A stretch of DNA of 20,000 nt from positions 50,001 to 70,000 of the forward strand of contig NW_013652062.1 in NCBI RefSeq assembly GCF_000499385.1. The letters are read 5' to 3'. The notes beneath the pieces were generated by a model. That model worked only from the letters and a program-made list of their open reading frames with translations, was not told the DNA's origin and ran no database searches. The DNA comes from Eimeria necatrix (Eukaryota; Apicomplexa; Conoidasida; Eucoccidiorida; Eimeriidae). A program made the translations under genes and the position numbers. Each line of letters starts with the position of its first letter. Position 1 is the first letter of the stretch. Below, one piece after another: positions 9,047 through 19,346 of the stretch.

Positions 9047-9729
9047 TTAGAGCTGCAGCAGCAAAAGCAGCCACGAGCTGCTGTAGGGCAGCCAGCGCAC
9101 GCAGTCTGTTGCCCAGGCCTTTTCTTCAGCAGCAAATTTCAAGTGCTGCTGCTGCTGCTGCTGCTGCTGCCTGCGGCGTTCAGCAAACTCCTTGTTGGCC
9201 CTCTCGAGCTGCTTCTGTGTTGCTTCTTGCTGCTGCTGCAGCTGCTGCAGCTGCTCTTCCAGTTGCTGCTGCTGCTGCTGCAGCTCTGCGTACTGCGGAG
9301 TGTGCCCTCTCTTGCGGCGCCGAAGAAGCAGCAGCTGGTGCTTAACGTGCTGCAGCGTCAGCTGCAGCTGCTGCTGCTGCTGCTCGTGCTGCTGCTGCTG
9401 CTGCTCCGCGAGCTGCAGCTGCCGCTTTGCTGCCCACAGCCCCTTTGCTGCAGCAGCTGTTGCAGCTGCTGCTGCTGCATCAGCTATCCCGAGTTGCATC
9501 ATGTGCTCAGCATTAGCAATGCAGGGGTGTCCGTACACTTGCTGCTGCTGCTGCCGCTGCTGCTGCTGCTGCGGCGGGCGCAGCCCCTGGCGGGCTTTTG
9601 CAGCAGGCAGCAGGCCCTGCTGCCGCTGCTGCTGCTCCTGCTGCTGCCGCTGCTCCCTAACAGCAGCAGCAAACTTTTCGCGGAGTTCAATCTCTTTGTC
9701 AATGGCCGACTTCAAGGCGTCCTCGAGCT

Positions 9730-9782
<53 letters not shown>

Positions 9783-10531
9783 GCTGGGACCCTGCTGTAG
9801 ACGAAGCTTGCTTGCTGCTTGAGGAAAGTCTTGAGCTGCAGCTGCTGCTGCTTCCGCTCTGCTGCAGCAAACCGCGCTGGGGCCCCCAGCGCAGCTAGCT
9901 GCAGCAAAAAGAGTCTTTTGGTGCAGTTTGTGTCGCAGTGTTTGTTAGAATTTGCTGCTGCTGCTGCAGCAGCAGCAGCAGCAGCAAGAAACTCCGTAAA
10001 CTGCCGCCTAGGAGCACTGCTCTGGCCCCACAAGGGGGCAATCCACTTCTCTTTTGCTGCATATGCCTGCTGCAGCTGCTGCAGCAGCAGCCGCTGCTGC
10101 TGCTTCACGCTGGGGCGCCGAAAAGAGGGGTCCAGCAGCAGCAAGTATAAAGCAGCAAGCAGCAGCACTGCTGCAACATAAAGCGACAGCAGCAGCAGCA
10201 CCCGCAGCTCCGGTACTTCGCGCTGCTGCTGCTGCAGCCAGAGCCACACCTGCTGCCGCCGCAGCAGCAGCCAAACCTGCATGCGGCGGTACCGCAGCAG
10301 CAGCAGCAGCTGCTGCCTCCGCAGCCAGCGCCGCAGCAGTGCCCGACACCTCCGTGTGCTCCATTGCTGCTGCTGCTGCAGCAGTGGTGATGCTGACTCA
10401 TCTGCTGCTGCTGCTGCTGCTGCTGCTGCAACGCCGCCTGGCGAGCGAGAAGCACCGACTCTCCGCTGCAGCCTGCTGCTGCGAGAGTGGGTCGCAGCAG
10501 CAGCAGCTGCTGCTGCTGCTGGATTCTCCAT
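9047..10531 (-). CDS. Single-pass membrane protein with coiled-coil region, function unknown
   Basis: An unspliced model of 494 residues starts at the ATG at 10531 (MENPAAA). The basic N-terminal part (about residues 57-99) is rich in Arg, Trp and Leu. One hydrophobic segment, LLLLSLYVAAVLLLAALYLL (about 112-131), is a convincing membrane span because it mixes Val, Tyr, Ala and Ser rather than pure Leu. The remainder is charged and helical: KELEDALKSAIDKEIELREK, then Gln-rich heptad-like stretches and ATQKQLERANKEFAERRRQ. Non-repeat islands such as KHCDTNCTKRLFLLQLAALG and VYGHPCIANAEHMMQLGIAD argue that the frame is real. I do not recognise a family. The end (WLPYSSSWLLLLLQL, stop 9047-9049) may be wrong: a GTGCGC donor lies just before it and further exon-like sequence follows. 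It is divergent from the large plus-strand gene. Confidence 0.68.
9524..9541. repeat. Palindrome-family copy in the membrane-protein gene
   Basis: GGGGTGTCCGTACACTTG keeps GTGT and GTACAC with one centre change. On the minus strand it codes QVYGHP in the non-repeat segment VYGHPCIANAEHMMQLGIAD. Confidence 0.6.
9733..9780. repeat. (CTG)16 array
   Basis: A pure 48-base run. On the minus strand it encodes a poly-Ser run between YSRVPA and KELEDALKSA in the membrane protein. Confidence 0.9.
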
Positions 10532-10698
10532 ATCTACTTTTCTTGGGGTCAAACGGCTCTTTGCTGCAGCAGCAGCAGCAGCAGCTGCTGCTGCTGCTGC
10601 TGCTGACACTATGAATGCCTCTGCGGCGTTTGTCTTCGTTTAATACTAAGTCAGATCTTTGTGCCTTCTGCTGCACTTGCTGGTCTTCGTCTCGCCTC

Positions 10699-10701
10699 TA
10701 T

Positions 10702-10752
<51 letters not shown>

Positions 10753-10755
10753 TTT
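10699..10755. repeat. (TTTA)14 tetranucleotide array
   Basis: An uninterrupted TTTA run of about 57 bases, unlike any other simple repeat in the window. It is complementary to the TAAA-type array at 10884-10932. Confidence 0.95.
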
Positions 10756-10883
10756 GCTATTTATTTCGTTTCCCTCTGCCATCTCTTCTCCTGTTTCGGC
10801 TGCTGCTGCGGTTCGTGTCTGCTTTGCTGCGCTGCTACTTGCCTCGGTTTGCTGCTCGCTCTCTTTGTGTTGCCTCTATCAGC

Positions 10884-10932
10884 AAATAAATAAATAAATA
10901 ATAAATAAATAATAAATAAATAATTAATTAAA
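10884..10932. repeat. AATA/TAAA array
   Basis: AATAAATAAATAAATAATA-type sequence, with two places where the register shifts by one base. It is in inverted orientation relative to the TTTA array, with 128 bases between the arrays. Confidence 0.93.
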
Positions 10933-11166
10933 TGAAGAGAAACAAAAGAATTAGTCATTAATTTGGCCAATCAAGTGGCTTGGTCACTGGGCTCCGCTTG
11001 GCTGCGCTGCGGCGACGACCAAAACGCCGACGCAGGCAAAAACAGAACTAATAAAAAAGAAAAAGAAAATAAAAAGTAAAAAAAATATTAAATTCGAAAA
11101 GTAAATATCAGCAGCTTCAAAAAGAGGCAGAATAGTGCACCCATCGACACGTTTCACGCCCGCCCC

Positions 11167-11208
11167 AAACCCTAAACCCTAAACCCTAAACCCTAAACCC
11201 TAAACCCT
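11167..11208. repeat. Telomere-like (AAACCCT)6
   Basis: Six perfect heptamers. This is the C-rich strand of the TTTAGGG telomere repeat used by apicomplexans. It is interstitial, with single-copy sequence on both sides, so it is not a chromosome end. Confidence 0.96.
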
Positions 11209-11311
11209 AAGTAAGACCTAGGCCTTGAGAGCTAGACCCTGAGATAGCCAGCCTTCGAATCTACTTCAAGGGCTTTGCCGCAGCAAATTGATGGCGGAAA
11301 CTAACTAACCT

Positions 11312-11353
11312 AAACCCTAAACCCTAAACCCCAAACCCTAAACCCTAAACCCT
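11312..11353. repeat. Telomere-like (AAACCCT)6 with one variant
   Basis: Six heptamers, the third being AAACCCC. It has the same orientation as the array at 11167 and is separated from it by 103 bases of non-repeat sequence. Confidence 0.95.
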
Positions 11354-11404
11354 AAGCGCAGCCGCCTCAAGCCCGTGGGCCCAGGGGGCCCCGCCCGCCA
11401 CACA

Positions 11405-11517
11405 CTAGGGCTTAGTGTTTAGGGTTTCCGCTTTAGGGTTTAATGCTTAGTATTTAGTGTTTAGAGTTTGATGTTTAGGGTTTAGGGTTTAGGGTTTAGG
11501 GTCTAGGGTTTAGGGTT
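11405..11517. repeat. Telomere-like TTTAGGG array, degenerate then clean
   Basis: Degenerate copies such as CTTAGTG, TTTAGTG and TTTAGAG run from 11405. Cleaner TTTAGGG units follow at about 11473-11517, with one TCTAGGG. The orientation is opposite to the two preceding AAACCCT arrays, so the locus is an inverted repeat around the GC-rich spacer 11356-11404. Confidence 0.93.
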
Positions 11518-11859
11518 AAGGACTTGGCATTGAAACTGGCCTGGCGCTTTCACCTGCTGTAAGGCACAGCAGCAGCAGCGGCAGCGGCAACTGCAGCAGC
11601 AAAAGCTGCAGCAGCAGCACAACCTGCAGCAGCAGCACAAGCAGCAACCTGCGTTGCCCTGCTGCAAGGCATGTAAGCAGCAGCAGCAGCAGCAGCAGCA
11701 AAGGGCTGCAGCTCAACTCGGAATGTCTCAGCAGCAAGAGCTGCTGCCGTAACAGAAGCAGCAGCAGCAGCAGCAACTGCAGCTGCAGCAGCAGCAGCTG
11801 CTGCTGCTGCCAGTTGTTAGCAGGAAGCAGCAGCTGCTCGTACCAGCAGCCGCTGCCCT

Positions 11860-11881
11860 ATGTATCGACGCAGCAGCCGCC

Positions 11882-11919
<38 letters not shown>

Positions 11920-12005
11920 ATTTCTACCCCGCAGCAAAATGAGTTGCCTGCTTCTGTGAGCAGCTGCAGCAGGAGCAGCAGATGCAGCCGCCTCGCTGCA
12001 AGCAG

Positions 12006-12039
<34 letters not shown>

Positions 12040-12390
12040 AGTCCGCCTGCAGTGCAGGGGTTCCGCAGAGGTGTATGTACACCTCAGTTACAAGCAGCAG
12101 CAGCAAATTCATTGCTTTCAACTCACTTTGAGCAGCAGCAGCAGCTGCTGCTGCTGCAGCAGCAGCTGCCGCTGCAGCGCCACCGTGAGGGAATCGCAAG
12201 CAAATGCGGGGCAGCAGCAGCAGCTTCTGCTGCTGTAGCTGCTGCTGCCTCAGCAACCACAGGACACGACCGCAGCAGCAGCAGCAGCAGCAGCATCTGC
12301 AGCAGCAGCAGCAAATGCTTTGCGTCTCAAGGGCTCATCAGAAGCTTCGCAGCGTCGGCGCTGCAGCCCGAGGACTTTTGGACAGACCAG

Positions 12391-12440
<50 letters not shown>

Positions 12441-12554
12441 AGAGCAAGAGCAGCAGCAGCAGCAGCTGCTGCACCTGGAAGGCGACGACGGCTTCGTCTC
12501 TGTCAGATCTGAAGAATCTCCTGCGCATTTCTGGAGTTCTTATGAGCATGAGCT

Positions 12555-12591
<37 letters not shown>

Positions 12592-12663
12592 CAGCAGCAG
12601 CAGCAGAAACAGTACAGAGGCTCCTGGAGGCAGAACCAGCACCTGTCCCGGTCGCTCTACGCC

Positions 12664-12695
<32 letters not shown>

Positions 12696-12990
12696 GCGCC
12701 AGCGACAGCAGCAGCAGCAGCAGCAGCAGCAAGGCGAATGGGATGCAAACAGCTCAGATGCATTGGCAGCAATATCGCGCTGCAGCAGCCTTGACGATTT
12801 GCTGCAGCTGCTGCACCGTCTTGCTGCTGAGAAGCCGCTGCAGCAGCAGCGAGCGCAGGTGCTGCTGCGAGCGCTGCAGCAGCTTGCTGCTCTTGCTGCT
12901 GCTGCAGGCAGCAGCAGCAGAGGCAAAGCTAAACCCCCCAAGGGCCATTCCCAGGTAGCCCGCTTTCCAATAGTCAAGGTAAGGAGCCCT

Positions 12991-13027
<37 letters not shown>

Positions 13028-13148
13028 TCGCAGCAGCACTGTCCTTGGGGCAACAGCAGCACGAGGAGAAAGGGCAGCGTAGAGCTCTGCTTCTCCCTGA
13101 CTCTACGTATAGCCTGCTAAATGCGCTTGCTGCTGCTGCTGTTGCTGC

Positions 13149-13181
<33 letters not shown>

Positions 13182-13326
13182 TGCAGGACTTGCTGCTGGC
13201 GCTGGAGCAGCAGGGAGCCTCGCTGAAGCCTTTTGCTGCTGTTGGGGCCCTCAGGAGTTTAAGCCGGCTGCGTTTGCTGCCGCAGCAGCCGTTGCTGCAG
13301 GCGCTTGTGTCTCGCTTGGTGGCTGC

Positions 13327-13374
<48 letters not shown>

Positions 13375-13653
13375 GTGGGGCCTTTCAGCCTCCAGTTTGG
13401 GTGAGTTTCGATCCTAAACCTTCGGAATGGTTACAACTCAAGACGCAGGTTTTCTTGACTAGGGTTTAAGGTTTGGGGATTAGGGTTTAGGGTTTAGGGT
13501 TTAGGGTTTAGGGTTTAGGGTTTTGAGTTTACTCTTCGCCTTCACAGTTGACAGAAAGCCACGCCGGAGACGTCTCTAAACCCTTGTTTTTAAATGCCAA
13601 ACCCTAAACCCTAAACCCCAAACCCTCATCGCCGCTGGTCTGAGCTGTATGTG

Positions 13654-13684
<31 letters not shown>

Positions 13685-13844
13685 AGTTTCTCTATGGAGG
13701 GCCACAGAGGAGATGCCCGCGCTGCAGCAGCAAGCTCCTCTGCTGCAGCAGCTGGTCGCAGACACAACGCAGCGGCTGAACATGGCAGCAGATGCAGCAG
13801 CAGCAGCAGCAGCAGCAAGCGACGCAGCAGCAGCAACAGGAACC

Positions 13845-13879
<35 letters not shown>

Positions 13880-14131
13880 GGACTCTGAGAAGCTAGAGCC
13901 GCAACATGCTGTAACAATTGGCCGCTGTGCTGCACGCATGCGGCTGGGGTGTACGTACACCTCACTGACTAAGGTATGTTGCTGCTGCCTGTTCTGCTGC
14001 AGCAGCAGCTTGGTGCCTGCTGCTGCCAGCTGCTGCGCTCCTGCTGCTACTGCGGGTTTTGCTGCTGCTGCTGCGTGCTGTCATCCGCAGGGCCTCAGCA
14101 ACTATGTCTGCAACTGCCTAGCTCTCAGTTC

Positions 14132-14170
<39 letters not shown>

Positions 14171-14283
14171 CGGCCGGCAGAGAAGCAGGAGAGATACTTT
14201 TCTTGCAATATCGAAGTGCTTGTTTGCGATTGCGCGGCTGCTGCAACAGCAACGGGAGCAGCAGCAGCAGCAGGAACAGCAGC

Positions 14284-14314
<31 letters not shown>

Positions 14315-14431
14315 CTGCGTGCTGTCGCCTGATGAGCTGCAGATGCTCTTGCTGTCAGCTGCAGCAAATGTGAAGCTGCTGCAGCCTGAGGAAATGCCAC
14401 AGTTGCTTGCTGCTGTGAACTCGTTTCTCGC

Positions 14432-14467
<36 letters not shown>

Positions 14468-15442
14468 GCAGCAGCACGCGGGCACCGGCGACGCAGCAGC
14501 AGGAACAGCAGCAGCAGCACGTACTGCGCCGCTTTCCCTGCAGGAAGCTGCTGCGATGTTTGCTGCTAGCTGCCGTGATGCTGTGCAGCAGCAGCTGCAG
14601 CAGCAAAACATAAACAAAGCAGACGTCGCGCTGCAGCTGCTGCTGCACATGCACGTTTTGCATGCACGCTGCGGCTGCCTGTTCTCTGACTCTGCTGCTG
14701 CTGACCCTGCTGCTGCTGCGTCTGCTGCTGCTGAAGACCTTGCTGTTGCTCCTGCTGCAGCAGATGCTGCTGCTGCTTCTGCAGCAAAGGAGTGGCAAGC
14801 CGTTGCTGCAGGTCTTGCTGCGGCTGCGGAGGCTTTGCTGCAAGAGATGCCAGGAGGCTCTGCCCAAGCAGCAGCAGAACCGCGCTTAGAGGCTGCTGCT
14901 GCTGCTGCAGCAGCAGGCGGTGCAGCAGCAGCACAATCGCAGCCAGCAGCAGCAGAAGCAGCCGCAGAGGCTGCTGCGCTTGCCGCCGTGCTGCAGCAAA
15001 GCGGCGTAGCCTCCCCAGAGTGCGTAACTGCTGCTGCGCCTTTGCTGCTGCTGAAGTACAGCAGGGACCCCACAGCAGCAGCTGCTGCTGCTGCACAGCT
15101 GCGAGCAGCAAGTGCAGCAGGCAGCAGAAGCAAAACTGGTGCTGCTGCCGTGCTGCAGCTCAACAAAGAGCTGCATCGAGCTATTGTTGCTGCCGAGTCT
15201 GTAGAGGACGTGCTGCAGGCTGTAGCAGCAGCAGCAGCACGACTTAAAGAGCAGCAGCAGCAGCAGCAGGGAAGCAGCACTTGCAAACTGAGTGAAGCAC
15301 AGCAGGGCGGGAAGGGACCGGAAGCTGCTGCTGCTGCTGCTGCTGAGTCAGCTGCTGCAGCAGCAACAGCAACGGAGATGTGCCACCTGGAGCCCGCAAA
15401 CATAACGGCCGCGCTGCACCACGTGGCGCTTCGCGTGAAGCC

Positions 15443-15483
<41 letters not shown>

Positions 15484-16563
15484 TCCAGTTACTTGTTGAC
15501 GAGAGAATGCTGCTGCTGCTGGATGCTGCTGCTGCTTACCTCCCCACAAGCGACGGCAGCACAACTCGTATTCTATGGGCGCTGCAGCGGCTCGGTTTGC
15601 TGCGGCCTCTGCCTCTGCTGCTGCAGCAGCTGAAGCTGCTGCCGCGGCAGCAGCAGCAGCAGCAGCAGAAGCTTCTTTCGCTACGGAGCCGTCTCCAAAG
15701 GGGTCTGGTGCTGCGGCTGCAGCAGCTCTTCGAGGAGCAGCAGCTAATGCCGCAGCAGCTTGCTGCTGCACTGCGGGTGCTTGCTGCACTAGTTGAAGAC
15801 CAGGGCGACCACGCAGCAGCAGCAGCAGCAGAAGCAGCAGTGAAGGACAATGCGGCCGAGCAGCAGCAAGAAGAAAGTGCTGCTGCTGCTGCTGCTGCTG
15901 CAGAGGACAGCCTAAGAGCAGCAATGGGAGACCCGCGATTTGCTGCTTCTCTTTGCTGCGCCCTCGCAGCGCAGGTGCAGCAGCTGCAGGCAGCAGAAGC
16001 ATCTGCTGCGCTGTTGGCTTTGGCCAAGCTGCGGTGGTTGCTGCTGCGGCCTGCTGCTGCTGCATCTGGCCAGCTGCAACAGCAGCAGCAGCAGCAGCTG
16101 CTGCTGCTGCAACAGGTAATGCAGCAAAAGCTGCTGCCGGCCCTTCTGAGGCGAATGCAGCAGCTTTTGCCCGTCTCCAACACGCAGTGTATTGCTGCTG
16201 CCTTATGGGGCGCTGCAGTGCTGCAGCAGCAGCAGCAGCAGCAGCTGGTGCTACGCCAGGAGCCGCAGCAGTTAGCCTGTGATGCTGCTGCTGCTGAGAG
16301 CGCAGCAGCAGATTTCGTAGCTGCTGCAGCACAGCAGCTGCAACAGCAGCGCCTTGTCCGAAGAGAGGGATCAAGGTGTCTTTCTTTGCTGCTGGTGGCC
16401 TTCACGCAGCTGGCGCCGCTGCTGCTGCAGCAGCAACAGCAGCAGCAGCAACAGCAACTGCTGCTGCAGCCTCCGGAACAGACACTATTGCTGCTTGACG
16501 TTATAGGAACAGCCTTGAGACGCGTGAGGGATGACGAGGCAGATGCAGTGCAGCAAGTTAAGA

Positions 16564-16606
<43 letters not shown>

Positions 16607-16678
16607 TGTAGCTGCTGAGTTGCTGGATTTGGTGTGGCAGCTGCTTGCGCGCTTGACTGAGCTGTACGTGCAGCCGGG

Positions 16679-16717
<39 letters not shown>

Positions 16718-17942
16718 TACTGCAGAGGGGCTGGAAGCTGGTGCTTCTGTTGCTGCTGACGCTGCTGCTGCTGTGAAAACTGCCTGGTTCGAAGGTCTGT
16801 GCGGCGAGCTGGCTGCTGCTGCTGCTGCAGCACTGGAAGCGACCGCTCCCGAGCAGCAGGACCAGCAGCAGCAGCAGCAGCAGCAAGAGAGTGTTCCCCA
16901 GGAGCCGCAAGGACAGCAGCAACGGCAGCAGCAGCCCGCGCAGCAGCAGCAGCAGCAGCAGCAGCAACACAAGCAGCGAGGTCTCCCGAACCGGATCGCT
17001 GCTCGGCTGCTGCACTCCGTGGTGCTTGCTGCTGCTGCACTGCAGCAAACAGCAAGTCTGCATCCGCCCCACAGTGCTGAGGCCTTTGCAGCAGCAGCAA
17101 CGCAGCGGGTGCTGCTGCGTGCTGCAGAGCAGCTAAAAGCTGTGACCCTCAGGCAGCTAGCTGCTGCAGCAGCTGCTGCCTCTCCAGCAAGTGCTGCTCG
17201 TGACAGCCACAAACAAGACGCAGCAACAGCAGCACCAGCTGCTGCTGCTGCTGCTGTTGCTGCCTATACACCCCAGAGGCAGCAGCTCGCAAAGACTGCG
17301 CTGCTGGCTCTGGTAGCAGCAAGGCGGCTTGAAGCGCTGCAGCGGGTAAACTTGCATGCAGCAGCAGCAGCAGCAGCAGCAGAAGCAGCAGAAGGAACAG
17401 CAGGACCTGCAGAGCTAGATTCGGCAGAAGCAGACGGGGCAGCAACAGCAGCAGAGCCAGCTCTTGACGCTGCGGCAGCAGCAGCAGCAGCAGCAGCAGC
17501 AAAGGCTCCACGCATCTCTGCGTTGAAGCTTATACGGCATTTGCTGCAGTTGCTGCCGCACACAGCCACAGATACTCTTTTGCTGCTGCTGTCAGAGGCA
17601 AACCGTTTGGTGCAGCAGCTGCAGGTGCCTTCGCAGCTGCTGCAGCAGCAGCAGCAGCAGCAAGAGCAGCAAACCAAGGCGCGGAGCTCTTCACGTCGCC
17701 GTGCAGGTTTGCGGCCCCGTGCAGCAGCAGCAGCAGCAGCAGAGGCAGACACAGCAGCAGAAAAAGAGCTGCATGCATTTGCTGCTGCTCTTGGGGCTTG
17801 GATTAATGAAAACTGGCAGAGGGCCGGCGCGGCGCTGCAGCAGCAGCTGCTGCCACTTGTTGAGGCTCTGGGGCTGCAGCAGCTGCTGCTGCACACGCTG
17901 GAACGCCAAGCATTCTCCGGGCAGCAGAACACAGACCAGAAT

Positions 17943-17979
<37 letters not shown>

Positions 17980-18268
17980 TGACGCAGCCAGCTGCTGCTC
18001 CTGCTGCAATGTCGCGCATGCATGCAGCGAGGCAGCAGCTCCTGCTGCTGCTCCGGTGGAGACGGCGCTTGGGGCTGCAGCGGGCTGGAGTGCTGTTTGC
18101 TGCTGTTGCGTCTGATTTGCTGCTGCTCCCCGAAAGTGAAAGAGCAGCAGCAGCAGCAGATCTGCTGCTGGCCTTGAGCCGCCTGCAGCCTGATGAGCGT
18201 GAAGCTGCTGCTGCGGCGGCGCTCGAAGCAGCGGAAGCTTGGCGCAACAGCAGCAGCAGCTTCTCCGC

Positions 18269-18308
<40 letters not shown>

Positions 18309-18611
18309 TCCAGCAGCAGCACCCATGAAGAAGCGAATGTAAGGCCTTCAGCTGTGCTGCTGCAGCGGCTGCTGCAGGACCTTGCTGCTGTCAGCCAAGA
18401 GCAGCAGCAGCTGGGCCAGCAGCAGACGCTCTGGGCTTTGCTGGACCTGAAGACAGCAACTCGTGCTGCAGCTGCTGCAGGGGACTTGTTGCAGCAGCAG
18501 CAGCAGCAGCAGCAGCGCAAAGCTGAGCATGCAGCAGAGCTGCTGCAGCCGGCAGTTTCTCGGATACTACAGGACTTCAGAGCTGCAGATAAATTCCCTG
18601 ATGTCTCGGAA

Positions 18612-18649
<38 letters not shown>

Positions 18650-19310
18650 GAGCAACTCCTCACATTCAGCGCTGACAGCCGCTGCTGCATGCAAAGCAGA
18701 TGGGGCGTCTCCTGCAGCACTGGCTGCTGCTGCTGCTGCGCTGCTGCGTCTCAAACATTTGCTGCCGCAGCAGGAGGGAGCAGCAGCGACAGCAGCAGCA
18801 CGGCAGCTGCTGCTGCAACTGTGCAGCAGCGCCTCACAAAGGCAGCAGCAAACGCAGCAAATGGAGCAGCAGCAGGCTGTGGGGCGGGCTAGCTTGGCAG
18901 CGGCGCTGCTCCGTGCGCTGCAGCAGCTGCTGCAGCAGCAGAGCAGCGCTGCTGCAGCACCAGAGTCCGCGCTTTTGTCTCCCGAAAGCAGCAGCATTTT
19001 TGCTGCTGCAGCAAAGCTGCTGCACTCAGTGCAGCGCTGTCTCCATTTGCTGCCTCAGGGCCCTGCCGTGTCTTTAGCGCAGGAAGCAGCAAATGTGGCT
19101 TTGCCAGCAGCTGCTGCAGTGGCTGCAGCGAGGCCTGCTGCAGCTGCTGCTGCAGCAGCAGCTGACAAGGCGCAGGAGACGCTGGCTGCTGCTGCAGCGT
19201 TGCTGCAAACTTGCTGCAGCAGAATGCATCTACCGTCCACTGCAGCAGCAGCTGCTGCTGCGGGACCACTGGGTAAGCTGTCTGCTGCTTTAGAGAAGCT
19301 TCGGCCCGTT

Positions 19311-19346
<36 letters not shown>

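Larger units (their letters stand above)
10532..11859. other. Divergent intergenic region with an AT-rich island
   Basis: This separates the minus-strand membrane-protein gene from the plus-strand large gene and is the main stretch nearly free of CAG repeats (about 10620-11550). It contains the (TTTA)n and (TAAA)n arrays, an A-rich tract at about 11038-11110, a CCAAT pentamer at 10967-10971 inside TTGGCCAATCA, and three telomere-like arrays. Both genes must have promoters within or near it, but no core promoter can be read from sequence alone. From 11560 to 11859 CAG repeats resume without a convincing frame. Confidence 0.6.
13401..13686 (+). other. Large-gene intron 2, containing telomere-like arrays
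   Basis: The donor is TTTGG|GTGAGT at 13401, phase 1. The acceptor is a CTG run ending CTGCAG at 13686, also phase 1, giving KWGLSASSL-V-SLWRATEEM. Between them lie TTTAGGG repeats (13459-13524) and inverted AAACCCT repeats (13599-13626). Exon 3 then reads LWRATEEMPALQQQAPLLQQ and LEPQHAVTIGRCAARM, clearly non-repeat coding sequence. Confidence 0.75.

Noticed and set aside
11167..11517. A true chromosome end.
   Set aside because: The arrays are short, of mixed orientation and flanked on both sides by genes, so they are interstitial.
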